64,000 nt of DNA from Blumeriella jaapii (taxonomy: Eukaryota > Ascomycota > Leotiomycetes > Helotiales > Drepanopezizaceae), in NCBI GenBank assembly GCA_009599575.1, contig VWND01000011.1:744001-808000 (forward strand). Direction: 5' to 3'. The notes under the pieces were generated by a model. The model searched no databases. It worked only from the letters and a program-made list of their open reading frames with translations, and was not told the origin of the DNA. Of this stretch, positions 10,565 to 21,479 are shown piece after piece. The first letter of the stretch is position 1. Each line of letters begins with the position of its first letter. The position numbers were made by a program, and so were the translations under genes.

Positions 10565-11247
10565 GTATGCACGCCTAATCTCACGCGAAAGCATTACGGC
10601 GGTCTTTTTGCTTTTTTGCGTTTTCGAGCTTTTTAACGTAAAATGCAACCGTTGCAAAGCTTCGCATATTTAATACTTTTTTGTAAATCTTTTAAACTTT
10701 TACTCGGATTCGTTTTTAATTAATTACAAATTCTTATCGCACGCGCCGCCGAAGCGCAAACTTTTTTTTCGAGCTTTAACGATTTTATAAATCGTTTCGA
10801 TGCTGCTATCGCCGCTGCCGTTTTTTTTCCTTTTGCTGCCGAAACCAAAGCTTTTATTAAAACTTTTATTAATTTTATTATTTACGACGCTTATATAAAT
10901 CGTTTAAAAAAAAATAACGCTTCGGCTTTTATAATAATCGGAAATCGTGCGAATCGCGCCGCGGCTCGAGCTGCCGCTGCTGCTACTGCGTCCGCTTTTG
11001 CCGGTTTAGCGGCTGCTGCTGTTTTAAAAGCTTTGGCTACGCCGGCCTTTTTATTTAACGACGTTAATATAAAACGTATTTTCCGACGTTTCGAAATCGT
11101 CGCTCGGATTTATTTTAATTAATTAAATTAAATTCTGGATTTCTACGAAAATATCGTAATTGTAATTTAGAATTCGATTACGATTATCGTAAAAGTTTTA
11201 ATTAAAATAAATCGAATATTTTGCGAATTCGTTTAATACTAATTCTT
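10565..11247. pseudogene. Post-integrase alanine-rich region of GypB (copy 1)
   Basis: The same sequence sits between integrase and the 3' LTR in both GypB copies (here, and at 44080-44342 plus 50687-51100). It is the most GC-rich part of the element. On the plus strand a frame stays open for more than 130 codons (about 10700-11115), with ANRAAARAAAAATASAFAGL. On the minus strand a shorter alanine-rich frame, ADAVAAAAARAAARFARF, is also open. The GCT/AGC-rich sequence makes both strands look coding, so the real strand is undecided. It is either the low-complexity tail of Pol or an extra antisense ORF. No domain is recognised. Confidence 0.45.
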
Positions 11248-11252
11248 TTAGC

Positions 11253-11465
11253 TGTTACGATCCTGGCCGGTGGTAAATTGCCAGTGGTAATTGCTAGTAG
11301 TAATTGCCAGTGGTAGGATTAAGGTTTGCGCACGGACCCCTATCAACCTGTATTTAATAGTTCAGAGCTTCCTTACCTTAGAGCTCTTCACCTTAGTATT
11401 CAACGTACACGCGTATCTTTCGGCCCATATCATTCACCATGATCACCCTTAAGCCAGCTGTCATA
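11253..11465 (+). repeat. Dwf LTR 1
   Basis: Runs from TGTTACGATCCTGG to CCAGCTGTCATA, 213 bp, and is preceded by the target duplication TTAGC. It contains imperfect subrepeats of GCCAGTGGTAATT near its start. Confidence 0.85.
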
Positions 11466-11740
11466 TAATACTAAAGTCAAACAAACACACACACTCCGCT
11501 GGGAAGCTTTGTATCTAGGCTTACGCCACCCGTACCGACGATATGTTCGTCGGTGCCTCGATCAATATTCCCTTCCATTGATTTTGTTTCCAGAAAAAGC
11601 TGGAGCCCGTCCCTTATTTCGACCTGCCTCTGCAATTCGGAACCCTTTTTCTTTCAATACGATTCGACCTTTTCGCTAAGCCTGTCGATCTACCAAAGCT
11701 TGCATCTTGACTGCTATTAGAGCTTGCACCTGATTGCATA

Positions 11741-11840
11741 CAACGGCTGGCAACCTACCCCTGCCTATGCGACAAAACGGCTGGCAACCTACCTTTGCTT
11801 ATGCGATAAAACGGCTGGCAACCTACGTCTGCCTGATGGA
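11741..11840 (+). repeat. Minisatellite in Dwf internal region 1 (about 3 units)
   Basis: Units of 33-35 bp built on ACGGCTGGCAACCTACC...GCCTATGCGA. The copy number is about three here, against about eight in the second internal region. That explains most of the length difference between the two internal regions. Confidence 0.85.
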
Positions 11841-11904
11841 TTGAAAGTATGAAAGGAAATACGGGTTGGGTTCTACGGCTTCAGATCTGGGGACCAGTTC
11901 TTCG

Positions 11905-11918
11905 AAAAGGGGGGGTAG
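11905..11918 (+). promoter_or_regulatory. Polypurine tract before Dwf LTR 2
   Basis: AAAAGGGGGGGTAG lies immediately before TGTTACGATCC. This is the expected position of the plus-strand primer of an LTR retroelement and fixes the element orientation as plus. The same arrangement precedes LTR 3 at 12735-12748. Confidence 0.75.
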
Positions 11919-12131
11919 TGTTACGATCCTGGCCGGTGGTAAATTGCCAGTGGTAATTGCTAGTAGTAATTGCCAGTGGTAGGATTAAGGTTTGCGCACG
12001 GACCCCTATCAACCTGTATTTAATAGTTCAGAGCTTCCGTACCTTAGAGCTTTTCACCTTAGTATTCAACGTACACGCGTATCTTTCGGCCCATATTATT
12101 CATCATAATCACTCTTAAGCCAGCTGTTATA
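11919..12131 (+). repeat. Dwf LTR 2
   Basis: 213 bp and nearly identical to LTR 1; the few differences I noticed are transitions such as GTCATA to GTTATA at the 3' end. It is shared between the two tandem units. Confidence 0.85.
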
Positions 12132-12395
12132 TAATACTAAGGTCAAACATATATACTCCGCTGAAAAGCTTTGTATCTAGCTGGGAAGCTTTGTATCTAG
12201 GCTTACGCCACCCGTACCGACGATGTATTCGTCGGTGCCTCGATTAATACTCCTTTCCATTGATTTTGTTTCCAGAAAAAGCTGGAGCCCGTCCCTTATT
12301 TCGACCTGCCTCTGCAATTCGAAACCCTTTTTCTTTCAACGATTCGACCTTTTCGCTGAGCCTGTCGATTTACTAAAGCTTGCACCTGATTGCAT

Positions 12396-12670
12396 ACAAC
12401 ACTGGCAATTTACGTCTGCCTACGCGATCAAAACGGCTGGCAACCTACCTCTGCCTATACGATTAAAACGGCTGGCAACCTACGCCTGCCTTTGCGACAA
12501 AACGGCTGGCAACCTACCTTTGCCTATACGATTAAAACGGCTGGCAACCTACCTCTGCCTATACGATTAAAACGGCTGGCAACCTACCCCTGCCTATACG
12601 ATTAAAACGGCTGGCAACCTACGCCTGCCTTTGCGACAAAATGGCTGGCAACCTACGTCTGCCTGATAGG
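12396..12670 (+). repeat. Minisatellite in Dwf internal region 2 (about 8 units)
   Basis: About eight units of 33-36 bp built on AACGGCTGGCAACCTAC, with spacer variants CTCTGCCTATACGATTA and GCCTGCCTTTGCGAC. The variants suggest duplication of unit blocks. The array runs through two plus-strand frames (12223-12570 and 12390-12605) that I regard as non-coding. Confidence 0.9.
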
Positions 12671-12748
12671 TTGAAAATATGGAAGGAAATACGGGTTGGG
12701 TTCTACGGCTTCAGATCTGGGGACCAGTTCTTTAAAAGGGGGGGGTAG

Positions 12749-12863
12749 TGTTACGATCCTGGCCGGTGGTAAATTGCCAGTGGTAATTGCTAGTGGTAAT
12801 TGCTAGTAGTAATTGCCAGTGGTAGGATGGTTTGCGCACGGACCCCTACCAACCTGTATTTAA
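12749..12863 (+). repeat. Dwf LTR 3, 5' part (continues at 19251)
   Basis: Matches LTR 1 up to CCTGTATTTAA, where GypA copy 1 begins. The remaining part (19251-19363) restarts with TTTAA and runs to GCCAGCTGTCATA. TTTAA at 12859-12863 and 19251-19255 is the 5-bp target duplication of GypA. Confidence 0.85.
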
Positions 12864-13120
12864 TATGACGATCTAATCAGTCGGAGGGCTGGGAGATCAG
12901 TCAACTGGTCGCCGTGTTCACATGGTATAAAAAACGAGCCTTTGGTTCTGTAACAAAAATATTTATTTAGAATCAATAATTGCAAAAGGCAAAGATTGCT
13001 AAAAAAAAAAGCCTTATATATATAAATAATTTCTATAATTAATAGAAAAACCCATCAAAAGACCAGAAAGCTTACAGCTACACGTAGTTACTGGAGTAAT
13101 ACGAGGAGCGAATCGTTACA
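12864..13120 (-). repeat. GypA copy 1, left (3') LTR
   Basis: Starts TATGACGATCTAATCAG and ends GAATCGTTACA on the plus strand. On the element strand it is preceded by a purine-rich stretch (reverse complement of 13121-13136, GGACGGAAGGATAA), the likely polypurine tract. Confidence 0.9.
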
Positions 13121-13458
13121 TTATCCTTCCGTCCGAAAAAAACGCGCTTTCGAGCTTTTATTTATTAATACGTCGCTATTTAAATAATCGTACGAATCCA
13201 AACCTTCGGAATACGCTTTTAGCCAGTTTATAAGTTTTGCAAAAAAACCGGAAAGCTTTTTATGCGCCAAATAAAAATCGCGCATTTTTAAAAAAACAAA
13301 TATAAAATCAAACGCGAGGTACCACGTAAGATTTTTATTTAAATCTATTTAAAAAGCTTTGTATTAAAAGGTTTCCGCTGCATTCGATAAGCGATTAATT
13401 TTTCGATTTTGTATTTAAGCTTATTAATTATATTAATAAATTCAAAAGCTGAGTTAAT

Positions 13459-14900
13459 TTAATTTAAAAGCGCGTCGTCAGCTGTTTTACGCAGTCGACT
13501 AGCATAAAAAACTAAATATACGTTTATAATATTAAAAAAGTCTAGTTTAAAAGCGTTGTCAAAAATTTTGGCTATAATTTTAAAAAGGCCGTTTATAAAA
13601 TTGTCGAGCTTGCGAAAAAACCGAAAGGTCGGAAATAAACGCATATCGAGCCAAATATAATCGCTAACGTTAAAATCGATCGCGCGGCGAAATCTATTCG
13701 TATTTTTTTTTATTTTGTCGTAAGCTTATTATAAATGCGATTTGGCGAGATTCCAGGCGTCGTAATAGCGGCGAGCGTACGCACGAGCTTCGTTTGCGTT
13801 TAGCTTATATAAAAAATTAAAAAAAAAAAAGTATCGAGCTTTTAATTTTAATTAATATAAAAAGTGTAACCGTATACAATTTCAAAAGATAAAAGGCCAT
13901 TTAAACTCTTATAAAAAAGAATTATTTAAGCGAAATCCATTATTAAAAGAAATTCGCTTTAATTGTTTTAATAAAAGTTTACGAAAAATCGAAAGCGTTT
14001 TTGCAAATATTAATTATAAATTTCGGTTTGACCGTCGGTTTTAAAATAAGCGGCTATCGAAAGCTTTAATTGCGTACCGAATATTTTATTTAATTCAAAC
14101 TAAAAAATAAATTAATATTAAAAGCCACGATCGTTAATAATATTTTTTAAAAGGCCAAAATACTTATATATATAAAATATATATAATTTAACGAAGCTTC
14201 GAACGTCGATATTTTTATAATAAAAAATCGAAATAGCTTGTTTGGAAAAGCAATTTATTATTACGAATACGTTATCGTAACCGTGTTTGTTTTTATTAAA
14301 ATTGCAAAAATCTATTATAATATGCTTTTAAAAATGGTTAAAAACAGAAAAAAGCTGAAAAAAACCGAAGCGTTTATTTTTTAAAATAAAGCTTTTTCGA
14401 TAAACGTAGCAATTACGATAATATTATTTTACAAAAGCTGTTATACCTCGCTAATAATATTAATCCGAAAGTAATTGCGTAGTTTTGCGAGCGCTAAAAT
14501 AAACGGTAAAAATTTAATCGTATATTTTTCGTATAAAAGCCAAACGAAAATAATCGACGTTTAATATTATTAAACGACCGTAATATAACAGCAAATCGCG
14601 TTTAAATATATACGAAATATTATTAGCGTCGTTTTTTTTCGTAGCGTTTCGTATAACTTTTTTTCGAAAAGCTATTAGGCTGCTAGCTGTGCGATTAGCG
14701 TAGAAAATTTAATTAACGATACGAAATACGAAAGAAAAATCAGTTATTTTAACGATAAAAACAATTGTTTCGAAAGCCGTAGGAAATCGAAGTTTTTTAA
14801 TTAAAAAGCGATAATCGATCTGATCTGTTCGAAAAAAGGTTTGCAAACGCTAAATGCGTTTAAAAAAGTTTTAGCGGTCGAATTCGCTCGTACGACGTAT
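13459..14900 (-). pseudogene. Integrase relic of GypA copy 1
   Basis: The C-terminal part is open at 13644-13459, with FRKLDNFINGLFKIIAKIFD and NVYLVFYASRLRKTADDALL. This is the SH3-like region that follows the catalytic core in Ty3/Gypsy integrases. The core and zinc-binding parts lie at about 13700-14800 but are broken by stops; the better preserved copy 2 counterpart (30909-32216) guides the placement. Integrase would insert the cDNA into the chromosome. No chromodomain is visible at the C-terminus. Confidence 0.75.
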
Positions 14901-15053
14901 CAGTGCGTTAGCTAAAAAGTTATATTTATTTGATTTGTACGTAATAAAAAAGTTATAATCGGCGAAAAGCTTGGCCCAGCGTGCTTATCGAACGTTTAAA
15001 AGTTTAAAAGTTATAAAATATTTCAAAGCTTTATAATTAATAATTATTTTAAT

Positions 15054-15293
15054 TTAATAAACTAAGCCAGCCAGTTTAATACGAAAGTTCTTTAAAGATT
15101 TTACGATTGCGAGTATTTTTTTGTCGTATACGACGTAGTTCAGCTTTGCGAAAATTATAGTTTTGCTAAAATAAGCGACTGAAAGCCAATCGTTATTATA
15201 AAATTGCGAAAGCACAAAAGCTACTACGCCGTCGAAAGCGTTAGTTTTTAATATGCAAAAAGTCTTGTCTGTAATATTATAAAACTGGTGCAA
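15054..15293 (-). pseudogene. RNase H relic of GypA copy 1
   Basis: An open minus-strand stretch includes LKTNAFDGVVAFVLSQ, AYFSKTIIFAKLNYVVYDKK and ILAIVKSLKNFRIKLAGL. These are the characteristic Ty3/Gypsy RNase H blocks: T-D-A-S-D, V-L-S-Q, and the P-A-E-x-N-Y...D-K-E-L-L-A-I box. The catalytic-region Asp of T-D-A-S is Asn here, a G-to-A change. RNase H degrades the RNA strand of the hybrid during reverse transcription. Confidence 0.85.
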
Positions 15294-15599
15294 TAATAAA
15301 AGCTAATATAAAAAAATCGAAACTTTTCTGATATTTAAAAATGAAATAAAAAAAAACGTTAATTTTGGTTAAATAAACCAAAGGCTTTGCAATTATATCG
15401 TAGTTTCGAATAAAACGTCGATAGAAATTACAAAAACCAAAAAAGTTTTGTACATTTTTTATAATAATAGAAAGCTTTTAATAAACGACTACGAAAATTT
15501 TTTTTGAATTTATCTTTAAGCTTTTAATAAAAATAATAAAGCCTAGGTAACGGATCCGAATAACGTTGAATTTAGATTTTCGAATATCGGCCTGTAATT

Positions 15600-16500
15600 C
15601 AGCGTTAGCGAGCTTTTAAAGCATTTTGCGAACGTATATAACGTATTTTAAAAAATCGGACGAATAAATAAAAATATTATCCAAGTATATAATACAAAAA
15701 TCGTTTAAATAATCGAAAAAAACGTCGTTTATATAGCGTTGATAAATTACGAATTTATTAATAAGGCCAAAAAATAGCATTTTGCATTTATAAGCGTCGT
15801 AACGCGTACGAAACGTCGTTAGTTTTTTATTAACAGAGTCTATTCGAATTTTATAAAAAGCTTAACGAATATTAAATTTCGTAAAAATTCGCGCTTTCGA
15901 AAAACAAGCAAAAGTTTTATCGATAAAAAGAAAAAAATAGCGATTTTTACAAATAACGTTATTAAAAATTCGATAATCGATACAAAAACGTAATAAACCG
16001 TCGGATTTTTTAGCGAAAAGCCTTAAAACAGCGAAAAAAGCGGTAAAAGGTTTGATAAAGCTTTTATTAAAATTATTTTACAAATAAGTTTTGATAATTT
16101 CGAGCTTTGAAATCGATATTTTATATAAAAAAATATATTTCAGCTTTTTTTTATTTATAATAAGTTCGATTTTATAATCGTAAGGCCGGTGAAAAGCTAG
16201 CTCGTTATTAGCGGCCTTAAAAAACACGTATTCGAAGTTTTTGTATTTCGGAGGAAAAAATTCGAAAAAAGATTTATTCGAAGTTAGCTCTGCTAAGCTG
16301 GTTGAAAAAGTCGAAATCGATATTTCGTTGGTTTTGAAACGTTCGAAAAAACTGTGAAATTGAATTTTAAAAAAAGTGTTGTACGTAAAATCGTTTAATA
16401 TTCTGTCGATTTCGTACAGAAAAATTAAAAATATTTTAATTGCTTTTTTTCTGAAAATCAGTTTAAAAGCGTATGTAATAATTTAGCAGATGGAAATTAA
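15600..16500 (-). pseudogene. Reverse transcriptase relic of GypA copy 1
   Basis: Minus-strand translation gives FFGLINKFVIYQRYIND near 15760 and CIIYLDNIFIYS near 15690. The catalytic Y-L-D-D has become Y-L-D-N. The N-terminal part (about 16040-16250) aligns with the better preserved copy 2 segment at 33382-33669. Inactivated by stops and the lost Asp. Confidence 0.8.
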
Positions 16501-16599
16501 GTAAATAATAAGTTAAAGGATTCGTTTTCGAACTGGTCGTTTGAAAGATTCAGGAAATGGCTGCTTATTTAAATTATCGATTATATTAAGCTAAAAGGC

Positions 16600-18960
16600 T
16601 ATCGCGGCGAAAGCTTTTTTTCGGTTTTTAATATAACTGTTTTTCGTAAAACGAAAAAGCTGTTCTGACGAAAAAAAAAAAAAAAAAAAAAAAAATAATA
16701 GAAAAAGAATCGTCAGTTTGGGAAAATGATATAATTTTTTATATTATTTTATTGGCGTCGCTATCGAAATTAGCACCGCGAGTAATTCGACCTTTTCGCG
16801 CTTCGCACAGCGTCGTAAATCTTTTACAATTGGTCAAGGTTTTTATTACGTTTTATAGCGTCGTTTTAATAGCGAGATTGAATTTTTCGAAAGTGCAAAT
16901 AAAAAACTTTAATACAACGAGCGTAAAAAACTATAAAAGGGTAAGATTTCGGCCAATAAAGCTTGCGTTTATTATAATTTAATAGAATTTGATATTCGGC
17001 CAATCAAGCTTTTTTTAGAATTATATTATAATTTCCGAAATTAATAATTAAAAAAAAATAAACGATTGTATTCGGTTATTAATAATAAAATTAAAAAGCG
17101 TAAAATATATAATTAAATGGCTACGAGCTTTATTATACTTTTTTATAAAAAAAAAAGCCGAAAAAAATTAAATTAAAAGTTTAAAAAAAAAAAAAGATTT
17201 AATCAGCGTCGAATCGATTAACGCATAACCGTTCGTTTTAAAATCGGCGAGCGCTTTTATTTTGTACGAAAAGCTATTTTTAATAAATATAACGGGAATT
17301 ATTAATAAATCGCTATTAAAAAGCTTTCGAACGTTAAAATAACGTATATCGCGTAATACGCTTAAAAAAAAAGTTTTGCTTAGGTTTGGGCGTTTTTTCG
17401 ATTGGCGGAAAAGCTTTTAATTTCCTCGTATGCGTTTTAAAAATCGTTTGGAAAAGGGTTTTCGTTTTTATTATTATTATTAAAAAGCGAATTTTCGGCC
17501 GGTTCGATTTCGTTTACATTTATTAGTCTGAAAAGGCTTTTGAATAAAACCGAAAATCGGCCCGTAAAAAATCGTGCAAATTAGCTTTTTTGAATTTTCT
17601 GATATAAAATAAAAAACGAGCGTTGTCGTTGGTCCGATCGAAAAAGAAAAACGCCAAAAAGAGCGTTTTGGCGTAGAAAAGAAAAAAAAACAACAGAAAA
17701 CTAAAAAAAAGCTTATAAAGCATTTAGACGATTTTCGTACGTACGATTTAATTCGTAATACGCTTTGATTAAAAACCTACCATTTTAATAAATAATAAAT
17801 TTAATTAAAAAGCGATTCGCGTATAAAATTCGTTTAGCTAATTGATTTTGTTTTTTTTAACGAACGGCGGTGAGCCAATTTTTAAAAGTTATTATACGCG
17901 TTTATTTTAAATACAGCTTTTTTCGTAAACGCTTTAGTATTTTATCGCGAAAAGCGTTCCGAAGCTATTTGTTAGTCCGTATTTAAGCGTTTCCTGCGAA
18001 AATGAAAAATCGCAAATAAAATCGCTAAAAGTCGTCGTACGTATTTATTGCAAGTATTTTAAATTCGTTTTCGGCTTTTTGAACGTCGGAAAAATCGGCT
18101 AAAAAATCGGCGATTTTTTTTATTAATTTTTCGAAAGAAATAAAATCGGAACGGTTTAAAATACGCGGGGTAAAAAACTTTTTTGCTACGCTTTCGGTCT
18201 GATCGAATATATAATTTTTACGAAATCGATCGTCAGCGAAATAATCGTAATAAAATTCGAAGTTATCGAAAACTTTAGTTTTCTAATGGCGTGTTTTGTA
18301 ATTTTTACTATTATTTAGCTTAAATTTAAAGTTCGAAATACGTTTTATACGAGCTAGTCGAGAATTAGCAGATAAATAAAAATCATAGCGTTTAAAAAGC
18401 GCGCTAAAGTTTTGGCCGTTAAAAAAAGATTTAAAAAAAGTTCGCGAAAAGCGTAGAAGTTAATTTGCAGCGTTTATTAATTAAAATAAAACGTTGCGAA
18501 AAAAAAAAAAGCAGCAGATTCGCGACTGGCAGAAATACGTTCGATAAATTTTACTAAACGCTTTAATTAAAAAATCTGTCGCAATCGTATAATTTCTAAA
18601 AGTTGTCGTTTACGCTTTTGCGCTTTTTTCAGTTGATTTTGCAAAAGTTTTAACTAAACGCTTTCAGCGCTAAACTGTAAGAAAAAAATGGCAAGCGAAA
18701 TAATTAGCGCTCTGTTTTTTCTTTTGTTTTTTTTTTCGGAAGAAGGATTATTTTTTAAAAAAAAAGTTTTTGAAAGAGGCTGCTTTTTCGCTGATTAAAA
18801 AAAAGATTAAAGTATAATAGCAGAAGTTAAAAAGCTTTACTAAAAAAAAAATCGTTAAACAAAAGCCATTTTTCGCGAAATGCGAAAATAAATCTTTTTA
18901 CGACCGGTCGATTATTTTAGTATAATCCGTAAAAAATTCGAGAAAAGAAATAGTTTACGC
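16600..18960 (-). pseudogene. Gag and protease region of GypA copy 1
   Basis: The region right of RT on the minus strand corresponds to the protease (34532-34720) and gag (35068-35274) pieces of copy 2. The open stretch 17723-17523 includes FFDRTNDNARFLFYIRKFKK, matching copy 2. Near 16990-17150 lies the decayed protease; the copy 2 counterpart ends NYNIIIKKAWLAEY. No zinc knuckle was found. A 15-base A run lies near 16690. Confidence 0.6.
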
Positions 18961-18992
18961 CGTCGCCAGCGTAGAAAAAAAGTTGTTAATAA

Positions 18993-19250
18993 TATAACGA
19001 TTTAATCAGTCGGAGGGCTAGGAGATTAGTCAACTGATCGCCGTATTTATATAATATGAAAAACGAGCCTTTGGTTTTGTAATAAAAATATTTATTTAGA
19101 ATTAACAATTGTAAAAGGCAGAAGTTGCTAAGGAGAAAGAGCCTTATATATATAAATAGTTTCCATAGTTGATGAAGAGACCCACCAGGAGACCAGAAAG
19201 CTTGCAGCTACACGTAGTTGCTGGGGTGACACGAGGGGCGAGTCGTCACA
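18993..19250 (-). repeat. GypA copy 1, right (5') LTR
   Basis: Begins TATAACGATTTAATCAG and ends GGCGAGTCGTCACA. Compared with the left LTR its first half carries more C-to-T and G-to-A type differences, while its last 120 bp are almost unmutated. It is followed by TTTAA. Confidence 0.9.
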
Positions 19251-19399
19251 TTTAATAGTTCAGAGCTCCCGTACCTTAGAGCTCTTTACCTTAGTATTCA
19301 ACGTACACGCGTATCTTTCGGCCCATATCATTCACCATAATCACCCTTAAGCCAGCTGTCATATTAGCCTGCCGCTGCTTTTAAATTTAAAAAAAATAG

Positions 19400-20900
19400 C
19401 GATAAAAAAAAAAAAAAAATTATAATGCGAATAATAAATCGCTTTAGCGGCGGTTCTGAAGTTTTCTAAATGTTTTTGTTTTTTTTTATTTATTTTTACG
19501 GCGCGTATTCGTTACTGCTCCGTTGCTATTATTTATCGTATTTTTTAAGTATTTTTTTATAATTTTTTTTGCGTTCGTAAAATGATTTTCTAGCTTTGAC
19601 GAATTTTCGCTTAATAAATAACTTTTTTATCGCATTAAATAATATCGGCTTTTTTTTATATTTTTGTAAACTTGTATTAATTTGACTTCGTATTTTTCGG
19701 GTTTTTAAAGTTTTATTATATTATTTTTCGGTTCGATATCGTTCCGATTCTGCCAAAATTTTAATACAAAAACGTGGAAAATATCGTAAATACGATATTA
19801 AAAAAAAAGCTCGAATTAATAACTTTGGCCGTATTCGTATATAACTCGTTTAATTTTAAAAAGCTTTAAATATTTATCTGAAAGCTTTCGAAAAAATCGC
19901 AGCTATCGAAGGTTTTTAATCGATAATAATATTTTATCGCTTATTTGAAATCTAGTTTTTTTATATTTAGCGTCGTAAAATCTTTTGTGATTCGTATTAA
20001 CTTTTTTTAGCTTTTTATTAAATAATTTTTTTTTTTGCAATATTTTAATTCGTTTTTCCGCTAACGATACTTTTCTTTTTACGACGTCGCTTTCGACGTT
20101 GCTGCTAAGTTTTTGGAATAAAAGCCGTATAATATACGAAAAGGAAATAAAACCCGTAAAAGCGGTTATCGAATTATTATACGTAAACTCGGCTAAAGCA
20201 AGCTTCGTAATTTAATCGTTTTATCGATAATCGTAATATATACGAAAATAAAATTTTAAAACTTAATTTTAACGTTTCGTTTGGCCATCGGTTTAAAAAT
20301 AAAAAACGATGCTTAATCGACGTCGTATTTATAAATAAAATATTATTAAAAACCAGAATTTATTAATAAAAGCTAACTTTCTGTTTGTAATAATTCTTTT
20401 AAAACAGCTAAAATTTTTGTAAATATATTATATAAATATTTCAGTTAAATTTAAAACTGAAATCGTTTTTTGTATCGGTATATATTTCGAAAGCTTCGTA
20501 TATCGATTTATTATAACGAATATCGAATCGTAAATACGATTTCGTTTTTTATTAAAAAATAAATTCGTAATAAAATTTATAATTATTTTTTTCCAAAGTC
20601 TCGTAAAAATCGAAAAAAAAAGCTAATTCGCTATAAGATCGGTGCTTTTTAAGTTTGCTTTTTTAGCATTTTTTATACGTATTAACGTAACGCTTTACGT
20701 CGCTTCGTAAACCAGGCCAGAAATACTTTTTTTTAACCAGTTTTAGCGTTCGCCGAAAATCCTAATAACCGGCGGTCGGATCGTCGTAATTAATCTTTAA
20801 TATTTCGCTTTTAATAACGCTTTTATTCGGAATATACGTACGTTTTTTATAATATAATAACTTATTTTAGCTTATACGCCAGTATTTTTCGGATCCGGCT
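19400..20900 (-). pseudogene. Integrase relic of GypB copy 1
   Basis: The end of the zinc-binding N-terminal domain is clear on the minus strand near 20730-20650: KKYFWPGLRSDVKRYVNTY followed by a Cys, then SKLKKHRSYSEL. This is the W-P-G-M-R-x-D-V...C-x-x-C region of Ty3/Gypsy integrases. The core (19900-20640) and C-terminal part (19400-19900) are too mutated to read catalytic residues. Near 19740 the minus strand reads ILAESERYRTEK, which could be a chromodomain start, but I cannot confirm it. Confidence 0.75.
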
Positions 20901-21479
20901 CGATTGTTTTGCGAAGCCGATTCGTACGTTTTTTATAATATAAAAAAATCAGATTTTTGCAATTTAAAAATAATTTTATAAATCGGTTTTGTTAGCTCGT
21001 TATTAGCCGTTTCGGATTATAGCAATATAGCGGCTACGCTTCGTAGTATATATTGTTTGCAATTAATAATACTAGCAAAAAACAATCCGGCGAAATCGCT
21101 TTTTATTTAGCTTTTTCCCGTTTGTTTTTTATTTTTTAATTCCGTTAATAAAAACTCCGAATATTTATCGGCGCGAAATAGTTTATACTTCGATTTAAAG
21201 CGTATTTTTATTACGAAAAATATTTTAAAATTTCTTAAATAAGCTAATCTTAGCTTACGATATAACGTAAGCAGCTGTTCGTTATTTTTTTCAAAATTTT
21301 TTTTTAAATCTGGCCGGCGAAAAAAACCATTCGCCGAATTAAAAATTTCTGTTTTATATTCGATTGCAAAATCGTATTCAGCTAGCTCGTCGGCCCATCT
21401 CGCTTAGCGTCCGTTTAAACGTCTTTTTGTAAAAAAGTATTTCAAATTGTAATAATTTATACGTATAATAATAACGTCG

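Larger units (their letters stand above)
12864..19250 (-). mobile_element. GypA copy 1: full-length Ty3/Gypsy retrotransposon nested in Dwf
   Basis: It has two LTRs (12864-13120 and 18993-19250) and a flanking TTTAA duplication. Between them, reading leftward on the minus strand, lie gag, protease, RT, RNase H and integrase relics. The intact terminal pattern TGTGACGA...TCGTCACA is seen best at the 19250 end; the other ends carry T/A or A/T transitions. The body is far more mutated than the LTRs. This is the only structurally complete GypA copy in the window. Confidence 0.92.
11253..19363 (+). mobile_element. Dwf: tandem non-autonomous LTR element (LTR-int-LTR-int-LTR)
   Basis: Three copies of one LTR (11253-11465, 11919-12131, 12749-12863 continuing at 19256-19363) alternate with two short internal regions of 453 and 617 bp. 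The whole unit is flanked by the 5-bp duplication TTAGC (11248-11252 and 19364-19368), so it sits as a single insertion inside GypB. Each internal region ends in a polypurine tract, AAAAGGGGGGGTAG, directly before the next LTR. There is no gag or pol. The size and the tandem shared-LTR form resemble TRIM-type elements that depend on an autonomous partner. Base composition is nearly normal, in contrast to the mutated host element. LTR 3 is interrupted by GypA copy 1. Confidence 0.85.

Noticed and set aside
12223..12605. Plus-strand frames of 115 and 71 codons in the dwarf element
   Set aside because: They run into the minisatellite, are not conserved in the first internal unit, and resemble no protein family.
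12396..12670. Repeat-spacer look of the 35-bp minisatellite as a CRISPR
   Set aside because: The units are directly tandem with variable internal bases; no constant repeat plus unique spacer.
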